NCBI RefSeq assembly: GCF_037176765.1
Contig: NC_090025.1
Coordinates: forward strand, 171,476,040 to 171,540,039
Direction of reading: 5' to 3'
DNA length: 64,000 nucleotides
From: Anolis sagrei
Lineage: Eukaryota; Chordata; Lepidosauria; Squamata; Anolidae
This document shows positions 8,618-22,461 of this stretch, piece after piece. Below the pieces are notes generated by a model. It had not been told where the DNA came from. It saw nothing but the letters and a program-made list of their open reading frames with translations, and made no database searches. Within the stretch, counting starts at the first letter, position 1. Each line of letters starts with the position of its first letter. The translations under genes were made by a program, and so were the position numbers.

Positions 8618-11600
8618 GTTAGTGTGCATTATAGTTAACAGTGACCAGGTACCATGTTAGCCATTCAGCTAGTTTCCAGTGTTTGATAATAGAAACATGT
8701 TGGGAAGATTGTTGATATAGTTCCACTTCACTGTCTAATAGTGCCTCTAAATCAGGGGTCCTCAAACTTTTTAAACAGAGGGCTAGGTCACAGTCCCTCT
8801 AACTGCTGCAGGGCCGGATTATAATTTGAAAAAAGCATTAATTCCTATGCACACTGCACATATCTTATTTGTAGTGCAAAAACACTTAAAACAATGCAAT
8901 AATTAAAATGAAGACAATTTTAACAAATATAAACTTATTAGTATTTCAATGGGAAGTGTGGACTTGCTTTTGGCTGATGAGATAGGATAGTTGTTGTTGT
9001 TGTTGTTGTGTGCTTTCAAGTTGTTTCAGACTTAGGCTGACCCTGAGCGAGGGCCGGGTATATGAACTTCGAGGGCCGTATTCGACCCTCGGGCCTTAGT
9101 TTGAGGATCCCTGCACTAAATGATCTGATAGCTGTCTTGGAAGTGATATTAAGAACTCCCATTCTTTGATATCCAGGCTGAGAGTGATATGTGAAACAGC
9201 ACAGGACATCATAGTTGCCAAATTGTACGTATTACAGTTAAGTTCCTATTGTAGGAACTACTTTGTGACCATGATGGTAATTTTTAAAATGATCGAATTT
9301 ACATGATGTTGACCACTGAAGGTCTTGTGAAACAAATTAATCTTACTTGATTGATACCCTAAAAGTTATCGGTAAAAAAAAAATCCATAAACCTGTTGTC
9401 TTCAGATTGTATTACATTTGGGAAATAAAATTGTTCATTTTTATGGTTATGTGACTTCCACAATTTTGACAGAACTGGAGGTGGACTTTTGTAGATATGG
9501 AACCTCTTGTTAACAGTACCTTTCTGCTTGTACAAGCAATGACTTCCTTTTTAGACCCTTCACCTCCAGATTCTGTTTAAAAGTCCCTAAAGAGGGAGCC
9601 TCCACCAGAGGCAGAGAGTTCCACTGCTGAACAGCTCTTACTGTCAGGAAGTTCTTCCTAATGTTAAGGTGGAATCTCCTTTCCTGTAATTTCAACCCAT
9701 TGCTCCAAGTCCTGGTTTCCAGCACAGCAGAAAACAAGCCTGTTTCCTCTTCCTTATGACATCCTTTCAAATATTTATACATGGTAATAACGTCTCCTCT
9801 CAACCTTCTCTTCTGCAAGCTAAACATACCCAGCTCTTTAAGGTGCTCCTCATAGGGATTCATGGTCTCCAGACCTTTGATCATTTTAGTTGCCCTCCTC
9901 TGGATCCCGTCCAGCTTGTCAATATCTTCTCTTGAATTGTGGTGTCCAGAATTGGACACAGTAGTCCAGTTGTGGTCTAACCACAGCGGACTAGAGGTGC
10001 ACCATGACTTCCCTTGATCTAGACTTCTTTTGATGCAGCCCAAACTCCCATTGAATTTTTAAGCTGCTGCATTACATCGTTGGCTCATGTTCAACTTGTG
10101 GTCTACTAATGTTAAGGTAATTTTGAATTCTGATGTCTCTCCCAGTTTGATGTCATCTGCAAACTATATAAGCATGCCTTCAAAATCTTCATTCAAGTCA
10201 TTAATAAAGATGTTGAACAGCACTGGGCCTAGGGCAGAGCCGTGCACCACCCTATTAATCACCTCTGCCCAGGATGAAAAGATTGCTGATCGTTGTTTAT
10301 TTTTTCCATAGGGTAGGAGCACTTAAAATCTGTTGTTGCAGGACATTTTATCCAGTTTTTTAGTCATTAATATTATAGTTTCCCTGGTTTCAGTCTTCTC
10401 CCAAATACCTTTCAGCATCTACATAACCCACTGATAGTTCTGTATATAGGTTTGTGTTGAGGTATTAAACTAATAAGCATCTTTACCCCTTCTGTACTTT
10501 TTTCACCATGTAATCTCAGGGAGGCAACTGCAACCTTGGATTTCTGAAGGAAGAACTAGAATTAATAGGAAATACCAATATGAAATCTAATGTTAAGACA
10601 GAAGTAGTTGTGCTAATCTGGGTCTAGATTTAAAATCTGATTCTAAATAGACATACATTGACCTTGTATGCAGTCTAGAAGTGCTCTAGGATTCATTTTT
10701 GTCCATGGAGGCACATGTGTCGCCATGAGTGCTTTGGACCAGTTTAGACTAGCTCACATGATCACAGCAGCACATGCCTTAGTTATGATTCAAGTTAACT
10801 TACTTTACTGTGCTCTGTTGCCATAGTGCTGCCCTTGAAAACAGTTTAGAAACTAACTGGTATGGATTGCAACAGTAAGGATTGTATGAAAACTAGGCAC
10901 TTGAACTATATTACTTCCACCTGTTACTTTGGCTTTTAGTTTTCCTTATCCTGCTCATTTGCCAAAGGACAGCTTGGTCCTTGAACTCAATAGTTACCAA
11001 AATAGCCAAGGGCAAACTTTAACTGCTCAAACAGAAATTCAATAGCATTTTAAATAAAATGATATAATTCAGAGTGAACCCTGACTACACCCTTTATGAA
11101 TTGTTTATATTCTTTGCCTTTTAGTTTTTAGACACAATTCAAGGCAGCAATTTTAGCTTTTACATTTGTAAGTCATCATTGGGCAGCCTACACATTGCAT
11201 GTGAGTCTATCCCCCTCCCTTTTTTTTTTACACAAACAAGCTCTCTAAGATCAAGAAATACAAAAATATACTCAAATATTTTCCTGTCACGATTCAACAG
11301 TGCATTCAAGTGGTACTGTATTTTGCCACTGAACCCATCTAGAGCAGACTAGACTAGGAAGTGACATCATTTGAGGAGGCAATGACAGCTGAACTCTGCA
11401 CTGCAGCCAGCTCTTTGCTGCATAGATCTAAATGTATTGTTGAAGGCTTTTATGGCCAGAATCACTGAAGTGTTGTGTGGTTTCTGGGCTGTATAGCTGT
11501 GTTCTAGCAGCATTTTCTTCTGGTGTTTTGCCTGCATCTGTGGCTGGCATCTTCAGAGGATAAACCTAAAATGAAGCCTTCAGTTTTTAATCTGCTTTAT

Positions 11601-14600
11601 AGTAAGGTTTTATATGTGTAAATTCAGGCTGTATTAATACATATATAATTGATACTATATTAGTCTTGATTGTGTGTGTTTGTAACTATATGTGTGTTAT
11701 TGTATTCTGTCATTTTTGCAAGCCAGCTTGAGTCCCAGTCTGGGAGACTCAAGGAGGGACATAAATAATGTGTGAAGTGGATGGATGCTTTCTCTGTCCT
11801 GCTGTGTAACACCCAGTTACCAACTTATACATGAGTATGGTAGATGGCATTATACACTAACAAGAATGTATAAAATTTATTCTAATTTGGCACAGTTTGA
11901 TAGGGATATAATATGTTAGGCACGCTAAATCATATGTGAGCTTCATATTAAAAATGTGAAGCACTTTTGGGTAGACTTCCCAATCTGATCATTTTTATTA
12001 CTGAAATGACAGGACAAAAAGTTATTATTTTTTTTAAATGAAAAACTATCATTTTCAATTTTTTTTAAAAAAATAAAGAGTTTATAAATTTGAGATGGAC
12101 AGAAGCAACACAAGAAGTTGTTGGAAATCTGCAAATGTATATATTGATGCATGGTTAAATTGAGTTTGGCCCTTTGACTTAATGGAAAAGTTAACAGGTA
12201 CTTTTAAATCAGTATGAGAAAACAGGAGGCATAGACAAGTTTCTCTGCATCTATTCAGCATACAAATACAGACACCTATATGATCCTGGATAACCATTAA
12301 GATTATAGTTAGTGACTGGACACTCTGATCCACTAGCAGATGTGATTAGGGTGGTGGATGCTGGCATTTGAGATTTCTCAGTGACCATTCCACACTTTCA
12401 AAACAGATGTCCTTAAAGAGAAGGTAAACATGTTGTCTTGAACCCCATTGTAGAAGAAAAGTGAGGTATAAAGCCAATAAATAAAATAAGCATTTTAGTA
12501 AAATAAACCTAAAGCTTTTCTGAAGCAAAAGTGATAAAGTGACCGCTTAGTTTCAAATCTAGTGACCAGGATGTACTTAATAACTATTTGGCTTATTTTA
12601 AGTATTGTATTCTTTTGTAGGAGGAAGATGCAGAAGTGGAAGGAATACAGTATAAAACACAAAGAATATTTCATCATGGAATTAGAGTTGATGCCATTGG
12701 ATGGAGTCCAGAAAGTAGACTTGATGCTTTACCTCCTCAGATACGGTAATTTGCTAATAAAATTGTTGTTTTATTGTTCCAAGAGGAAGCCTTTCTGATC
12801 ACTGTTCTTTTCCTTTGCCTTGGGTCGGGTTTTTGAAGGCAGCTTGATTCTGGAACATCTGAGTACAGTAGAAGTGAACTAAATTTGAATTCAGATAATA
12901 GACTCCAGAGAAAACTGGAAGATGTTTCACACTGCCACAGAGCAGGAATACTGACATGAAAGGTCATTCTGTTTTTTGCCACTTTTTGAACCAACTCCAG
13001 ATTGCTGGGTTTTGATATTAGATATAGGAATTTACAACACAGAAAGACAGATTGCAGATGCCTTTCTCTCATTTGCCCAAGATCAAAGAGGAAAATGATG
13101 TGTGCATCAGAAAACCCTCCACCAACAGATTGATGATATAGAATTCATTTTCTCAAGTCAATTGTCCAATAGTATTCATTCAGTCCTTTTTACCATCCGA
13201 AAACACATTGGAGGTTATCATCCGTTCCTAGATTTCATGAACAATTTTGTCAGGTATCAGCATGTCAAAATGGAAACTTTATAAACTACGAAGGGTGCTT
13301 ATTTCTCCTCAATAGATATGCTGGGAGCTTACCTACATGTCCTAATTGGACAATTCTGCAAAATGTTCCTTTCAGATTCTATGGAAAGAAATATCAGTTC
13401 AAAGTCCTCGTTTTGTCGTTATATCTGCATTTCAGGTATTTGAGCAAGTATTGGCTCCTTTGAGAGCTAATTTCAGGAAATGAGGAATCCAGCTTTTTAT
13501 ATACTTATACACAATACTTTAAAGAAAAGGTGCAAGGCAGAAAGAGAAATCAAAGAAAGCACCTAGTATCTTCTGGTGACCTTGAGACGGAGTCACAGTC
13601 AACCAGCCAAGTGCTTGACTCATCTGGAAGCAGAAATAGACACATCAGGCATATTTGTTTCTGTGAAAAGGAAAGTATTTGGAAATATTTGGAAGAGTGT
13701 GTAAAGGTTGGCAACAGTAAAATATGCAGATGTCACACATCTAGCTCAGATTCTAGGTATGTTAATGTTCATGATTCAGCTGATGCCTTGGGCACAATTT
13801 CACATCTGACGATTGCAGTTATTTCTGAAATTCCATCTTGGAATACTGTTAAAGCTTCATGCTGGGTTGTCATGAACTGAAGAGCTGTATTTTAAGGTGG
13901 ACTCAGACAGGTTACAAAAGAGGGTGCCATTGGTAGAAACAGAGAAGATGGTTGTGATTTCAGGCACAAGCCTAACTCAAATGGTAAAAGGGGAATACCT
14001 ATATTCATATGGAAAATTCAATGGTGTGCCCATAGAAAGAGGAGGCTTAAATTTGGCTAATCAGTTAGAGCAGTAGGGTACTGGGAAGTGTATGTTTAAG
14101 AAATGCAAAATTTCCTCAATATTTTGACTCAGTGGACAGGAGTGTGAGAGCATTATGGTCCTGTGTCCTTAGCCACCACATTGTTAGTTTCGTATCATTC
14201 AATTCCAATAATGGCAAGAATGTTAGGCAAATTTGTTTACAATAGAGCCAATGTCATTTCTAGATAAGTAGACCATGGTTTCTCCTTCTAATTCATTTGA
14301 CCAAAAGATATCTGATATAACTCCACTGTTGATTACTTTATTTTTAATTATGACAGGAAGATCATTCATGTAATAGAAATTATATTGGCCTCTCATTGAT
14401 TGTCCACATACAGAAATCGTAAATCACATGAAAGGTGTTTGAAATCCAAGAGTCAGCTTCATGGTGTTCTGCTTCAGGACATGAGGACTGGAGATAGCTT
14501 AGGATTATTTGCACCCAGGTTTGGACAGCGGTCTTTTGTCCTAACACACTGAAAAAACAGTAGGCTGTTTTCAAATTGCAAGGCAAAAAATTGACAGCTA

Positions 14601-17600
14601 ATCCACATACTGTCTTAAGGATTTTTTACAAGTGGCCATGCAAGTTTGCCAATTCCTGGCTGATTCTCAGAAATTCCTTCATCAGATGATCCGCACCACT
14701 ATCAACAAGTGGCTATTCTAAAGTATCCAGTAATATTATACATGTTTCCTACTTGGGATATAAACTTAGTACTGTACTTAGTATGAACAGTTATTTGAGC
14801 CTATGTATGAAGCTTTGTTACACATACTGACATTTAAAGTACCTTTCATGATACAAAAATCTTATCACAGATAACAGCAATTTCTGTGGATCAGAATATT
14901 TATCAGACCTCAAAAGGAAAAAAAAAACTTATTCTGACTCTAAAAGTGCCTTGTTAGGAGAAAGGTGATATAATATAACATATAAACGAATAAACAGATC
15001 CAGCCTTTCTGTCTAAGGTGCTATCCATCCCTACTTTCATTCAGTTTCTTAACTTTTTGTCCAAAACCATTTCACCCACTCACTTTTAAAAAAAATACCA
15101 CAGTTTAAATGTGTGCAATGCATTTAACTGCTGTTGATTAAAACACCCATAAATATCAGCTAAAACAAGACAGACATATCATCTAAAAGATGTGTCACAA
15201 AGGACTATTGGGATGTTGGAAGCAAAAGGCAAAATTAGGCACTTGCTACTCAAATTAAATGGCAGTTGTCATTAGGAGCAACTGTGCCTAACTTTTCTTT
15301 TTGTCTCCCCCATTCCACTATTCTCTTGTTTTATATCATTTATATGACTGCCTTGTGTTAATAGATTATATCTAAACCACACTAGGTGAATTTTTAGAGC
15401 AGGTGAAAATGCTTAAAATAATAATGCACTGGCACATTTAATGGCTGTGACTTGATATCGACATTCAGAGAACTGTGGTAGTTTATTTTTTCCCTCTTCA
15501 TAATGAGCCATGTAGATTTTCTTTGAGAAATAAATATGTCTCTAAGATAGTTGTCTATGTTTTAGTTGCATGATCACATTTGATACTGGTCTGTTTTTCT
15601 GATTAGGTTTTGTACTGCTGCTTCTGATAAGAAGCTAAGATTATTCACATCAGATCTCCAAGACAAGGATGAATATAAGGTGAGAAACAAGGAATGACAG
15701 AATGAATTTTACTATTTTTCACCCTTGCTTTTATATTTCTTTATGAATATATTAAGGCTGCAATTCTATACGCCTGACTCTAATATCAGTAGAATATACT
15801 ATTAGAATATGGTGATTTAAATGTAATGAAATATTGTAATAGTTTAAACTGTTGGATGTAACAATGTAACGTGAGAGTTAAATGCATAGAGCTGTGATAG
15901 ATTCCTAGAGCATAACTTTGGAGTGTTCCAGTGACGTAATTACATTCCGCAGAGATCTGAAAACAACGATGTACAGCTAGGTGGATAAACGCGTCTTTGC
16001 TACCTCTGTAAATAGTTTGTAGTTTTTAGTATTTGCAATAAAATAAGCCACTCCAGGGCTTTGGAGTTGATTCAAAGTAGCTTGGTGTATTTATTTTCCT
16101 TGTGCCTCCAAACAGATGCTGGAGAGCCAAGAAGTATTGGAGATAAGAGAGATGGGTAATTTATCTCAATAAAACAACATATACTTTTGTAAGAGTTGTA
16201 TTGGAGCATATTGCACCTTGTATTTTAGAATATAATATTCTTAAGGTGACATTTCTTGAAGTGTTATGTTTATGCTTAAATTTCAAAGCATTTATTTTAT
16301 CTATTCTAAATGTGATTTTAACAATACAGTCATAAATACAGTAATTCTTACCATAGGCTATTATGGCTCAGTTTTTAATACTCCATGATTATGTTAGTTT
16401 ACAGTTGTCAGTAGGCTTATGATGGTACTAATTTTTATACCTTGATACTTTGCATTTTCACTAATGCTGGCAGGCTTTGAAAAATTATATTTGTCTAAGT
16501 GACACATGATGTGACTAAATATCCTGTGACTGAAACTGTATCATTATTGATATGATTCTTATTCAGGTGTAACGCATATTACATTATTCTCAGCCAGTAA
16601 TGAATGAGCTATTCAGGTATCAGTTAACTCCTGTTGGCCAAGGCAAGGGATCAAAAAGTATTTCATACTACATCCCTGGCTCCTCCTCAGTTCTTTCACC
16701 TTGTCTCACTCAGGAAAGGTTGGATATTCCTCTTCTCCATAATAACTCTCTAAAAAAGACAGTTGTACATTCCTAGTTTTGATGCTTCTTTCTTTATTCC
16801 CCTCTTCCCTAGAATATAATATTACAAATGGTATTGTTTTTGAGAGATACGTTTAGTTCAGATTCAGCAAAACAGCAGTGACATGTCCTTGCTAAACCTG
16901 CTGATCAGTTGTGGTTATTGCCCTATCTCTATATAAGTTTGTATGTATGTTTGTGGGTGGCCGATTTTCAACACAGCTCCAACTTCCACAGAACATTGTG
17001 AACCCAAACGATGATGGATCTGGACCAAACATGGCAGACATAGCTAACATGACCAACAGAAAATATTTGTGGCGGGGGGGGGGGGGCAGTTGGTTGGGAT
17101 TGACCGTAGAATTTTGGGAGTTACAGTTCACCCACAATCAGAGAGTACTGTGAACCCAACCGACAATGAATCTGGACCAGACTTGGCATGCAAACCTGAC
17201 ATGCCTAACTTTGAATACTGGTGGGGTTAGAACAATACCAAATTATAGGAGTTGTAGTTTCCCCACATCCTTATATATTTTTGAATGAGTCCATTCTTAA
17301 AATCCAAAACCCAACAATGAATACCTTTTATGGTTATCATTACAAATTACCTAACCCGGGTATCAATGGGTATTTAAACTAGTATATTTATAAAGTTGTA
17401 AATGTGAGGTTAGTGTGCTGCAAAGCAGTTCACGTAAGGTTGTTCTCCATGAATTCTTGGAATTATTATTCTTAAACATGACAGCCTCTTAACAAGATCA
17501 GTTCTCTGGAAGCACAGAAATATCAGTGGTCTGCTTTTCATATTGTCTTTGTTTGCTTTCTAGATAAACATTCAGATGGCTGTTTTAATCCCTAATGAGC

Positions 17601-20600
17601 TTAGATCCTAGATGCTGTTTTCCCCACATTGCCTTTTTCCAGTTTATAGTGAAAATGTTTTCCCTTTCTGTTAACAGGTTTTGGAAGGCCACTCTGATTA
17701 CATTAATGATTTGGTGTTTTCACCTAAAGATGGCCAACAAATTGCGAGTGTGAGCGATGACCACACTTGCAGGTATGCTTTTTGTATTAACCTAATGTAA
17801 ATTCTAACTCTGTGTATGCCCATATGTGTGGGGAAAAAGAGCACTTGAATAGTTATCATAATATATTTTCTAATGAGGTGTCTTTTATTCAGGAGTAAAG
17901 ATTTTCCATAGGACAGTCTCTGGCTTAATTTAATTGTATTCTTTGTGTGTTATTTAATAAAGAAATAATGAACATACTAGCATTGCATAACTTGAAACAC
18001 ACAACCTTGAATGAGTTCTACATTTAGGCATCAGTACCTTATCTTCACAGACAGAAATGCTATAGTTGGCTAATAATTTCTGTCCAGTAACAATTTTCTC
18101 CAAGTCATAATGGTCATATACTAGGAAATGTAATCGTTCTAGCATTTTGTTAAATAACCGTCTGATGTCTTTTCTTGAGAGGGTTTCTGAGGACTTTTTG
18201 AACTATTTGTTTTTTAGATATTAAAATGGATACATGGTGTAAGAAATGAAAGAAACGTAAATCCCAAGGGTATTTCAGTTTGCTATTCTTCTTTGCTTTT
18301 CCCATGGCATTCTCTGCCAAGACAGATTGTACTGGGAGTCATCCTGCACATCCAAAAACTGTTGGCAGTTCTTTAGGCAGTGCTTTCTGTTTCTTATTCT
18401 CGGCTCTTCACAATGTTTCACCTCTTTTTTACCCCTCATTTTTTTATTTCTTCAGTAGTAAAAGTAGACAAGAACTCTTGATGAAATTACTACTGGTAAT
18501 ATAGACTGGTGGATCACCTGGTGGCGCAGTGGATTAAACTGTTGAGCTGCTGAACTTGTTGACCAAAAGGTCAGCAATTCAAATCCGGGGAGCGGGGTAA
18601 GCTCCCGCTGTTAGCCCCAGCTTCTGCCAACCTAGCAGATGTTAGTAGAGCAATAGGTACAGCTTCTGTGGGAAGGTAATGGCGCTCCATGCAGTCATGC
18701 TGGCCACATGACCTATGAGGTGTCTACAGACAATGCCGGCTCTTCAATTAGAAATGGAGATGAGCACTACCCTGCAGAATCGGATGCAACTAGACTTAAT
18801 GTCAAGGGGAAATCTTTATCTTTACTAATATAGTCTGGTAATGTAACTTGTGTAAGATTTACTCAAGCTTTATAAACATGTGGAATAGGATATGCCCCCC
18901 TAAACTGTGCCAATTTACAGGGCAGGGTATTTCCGCAACCGCATTGAGTCGCCTGTCTGGGCTGAAATATGCGGTATAGAAATAAAGCAAATAAATAAAT
19001 AAATTTCCCTAATACTCATTCCAGTATTGCAATGTTTCTGTTTTCTGTTTCTACAAATTTAGCAAAAATAATGGGTTGTTGTAGATTTTTCAGGCTGTTG
19101 CAGACCTCACAACCTCTGAGGATGCCTGCCATAGATGCAGGCAAAATGTCAGGAGAGAATGCTTCTAGAACATGGCCATACAGCCCGAAACACCTACAAC
19201 AACCCAGTGATTCCAACCATGAAAGCCTTCAACAATAGCAAAAATAATGTTTCTGCTGAATCACAACATATGAATCTGCTGTTTTCTTCTGGTAAATAAT
19301 ACTGCAGTTGTACCCATGTCTACTGGGAAATAAGCCCCATTGCACTGAAATAGTTTTACTCTCAAAAAGACTGCATTATATTGTAGTTTTAATCTCTTTC
19401 TGTCTAAAGATCTGTATATAGCTGGCATTCACTAATGTAGCTGTTATGCACTGTAATACTTTAATCTTAGCTAAAATCCTCCCTTAGTAAAGAAGACAAC
19501 ATAAGGAGAATACTTGCTGATCCTTAGATTTGTAGTTTTTGATCATTTTGTTGAATTCAGATGTGTCCTGCAGATGTAGGTTCTTTTTTCCAATTTAGTC
19601 ATTGCAAGGAGCTGGGCAATATTAAAAGGAAAAAATGCTGATTGTACTTGAATGCATAGCTGAATAAAATCCCACATTATCTGTTTTGAATTGGAATACA
19701 TGGCAGTGTGGATTCAGATAACCCAGTTCAAAGCAGATATTGTGAGATTTTCTGCCTTGATATTCTGGATTATATGGCTGTGTGAAAGGGCCCTAAGTTG
19801 ATTATGCTCTTCTCTGAATGGGGAACAATTATATTGTATCCATGTTTGTCTTTTTTCCATATTTTAGTTGCTATTAAAATAAAGTTTTCAGGAGTTGGGA
19901 TTGAAAAGCGCCACTCTTGTCAAGCTATTCTCCCCTTACTTCTCTTTCTATCTGGCACTTGAATTGCAAGGCAGACCAATTGAAATCAATGGATGTTTAT
20001 TTCCAGGAAGCATGTTGGGGTGTACAGTTCAATAAAATGAACAAGATGAAATGCATCGAGTAAATTTGTTGTTAGCTGTTGCTCTCAGAGCAAATCAATT
20101 CCTTCAAGTCCAAAAGTGGCACACTAAAACCTGGAACTTCAAGCCATGGCTGATACAGAATGGGAGACCCCCCGCTGGGTACACAGAAGACTGGATGACT
20201 TGGAAGATGCTTAGCAGACTGCACTCCGGCACCAGGAGGTGCAGAGCCAACCTTAAGAAATGGGGCCACAAAGTGGAGTCCATGACATGCGAGTATGGAG
20301 AAGAGCAAACTACAGACGAGCTATTGCAATGCAGTCTGAGCCCTGCCACATGCACAATGGAGGACCTCCTTAGAGCAACACCAGAGGCACTCCAAGTGGC
20401 AAGCTACTGGTCAAAGGACATTTAGTATAATGCCAAAGTTTTTTAAACTTTGTGGGTTTTTTAATATATTACAAATGTACCCTCGGTTTGCTTCTGGTCT
20501 GATAAATAAATAAATTCCTTCATGTACTGGCTTGTCTAGATCCCCTACTTCAAAAACAAAGAAAAATGATTTAGAGGTTTTCAACTAATGCTTTTAGTAG

Positions 20601-22430
20601 AGGAATTGCCCATGCTTCTGAATCAAGCCATTTCCCAAAGACACATCTGCTGTGGATGGTCCATATAACATGAATTGTGGGTTCCTTGGATTTTAACAAG
20701 AAAAAAGGAAAGCAGTATTGCCGTCATCATTTGTGGTTGCCTAGAAAACCAAGCTAAACACTAACATGAAAGTACCTTCCACTTTATAAAATTTCTTCCC
20801 AAATTCAACTTGGAAGGGCATGACAATGTTGACTAAATGTCTGGACCTGAGTATTCTGTTCACATATCTTTATGCTGTTTATTGTGCAAACCTCTGCCCA
20901 GTGTTTTTATTGTTTCTTTCATTTTTAAAAAATCTTGTGTGTTTTCTTTTCATTGAGGATTTCACTGACTTATAGTGGTTTTTTCTCTGTTTGCCGGTTA
21001 TCTGCCTCCTTCTCATCAATAATTGTTTGTTTCAGAAGGAAATAATTAAGGAAAACAAATTATCTTCAGCTGTATTCTTTATCATCTGTAACTAGTTTAC
21101 AGTGATAACTGATTGCAGCTTAGCTTTTTGACTTGAACTTCCCCAGATTTTGTGCACTTAAGACAAGGGAAAAATATTTGAGTGATTGCCCTGATTATTG
21201 ACAGACAGAGATCAACTGGGAACTGCCTATCCTTCTTCCAAATTAAAGACAGTTCCACAATTGCTGATTTCTTGCATGGGTGGAGTAGGATATGGGTTCT
21301 GTGTGTGAAAGGTTATGGAAATTTGCAGATGACACTAAACTGGAAGGAACAGATAATACTTGAGCAGACAGAATCGAGATTCAAAATGACTTTAACCGAT
21401 TAGAGAGCTGGGTCAAAATTAACAAAGTGCGCTGCTGCAATAATGAATGTAAGATTACCATATTTTGTCAGGTAAAATATAGAATGGTGTAAAAAGGCAG
21501 TAGGCCACTTAATAAATCACAAGCTAAATGTTTGTCAGCAGTCCGATTTAGCAACAGAGTCCAATGCAAATTTATTCTGCATAAACAGCATCTAGATCAG
21601 AACTTCTCAAACATTTCGTGTTGATGGCACACTTTTTAGACATGCATCATTTTGCAACACTGTAATTCAGTTTTACACCAATCCCTTGTAAGAGACATGG
21701 ACACATATTATTTTCTATTGTAATAGCAAAATGTAGGGAGACACAGTCTCTTTTTTTAATGGTGTCAGAAACGACTTGAGAAACTGCAAGTCACTTCTGT
21801 TGTGAGAGAATTGGCTGTCTGCAGGGCTGTTGCCCAGGGGATGCCTGGATGTGTTACCATCCTATGGGAGGCTTCTCTCATGTTCCCATATGGGAAACTG
21901 GAACTGACAGACGGGGGCTCACCCCATTTTGTGGATTCGAACCACGTACCTTCAGGTCATTAGTTCAGTCGGCACAAGGGTTTAACCCCTTGTGCCACCA
22001 TGGCTCCTGCATATCTCATGAAAACCTTTCATTTATATTTTAAATATATAATTCCGTACATTTCCAAGATTTTTGTCAATTATGAGTAACAATGTGGAAA
22101 TACGTGTAAGAATGTAAAAAATGTGTAACACTAATACAATAACTGCATGCAAGCTGCTATTACTTATTTCACATAGACTCAGAGGTTCATCACTATGTTC
22201 TCACACACATCTACACATTGCAGCCAGCACACTAAAGTATTGTGATACACAATTTGGAAAGCTCTGGTCAGAACTTCCCTGGAGTACTGTTTCCAGTTCT
22301 GAGTATCACACTCTGAATATCTGATCACCATCTTGCAAAGCAGTTACTTTATTCTCATCTTTAAAATGGAATGTCGGTGGACAACAAAAAAAGATTTAAA
22401 TATGGGCTTAAAGCCAGCCTTTAAAATGTG

Positions 22431-22461
<31 letters not shown>

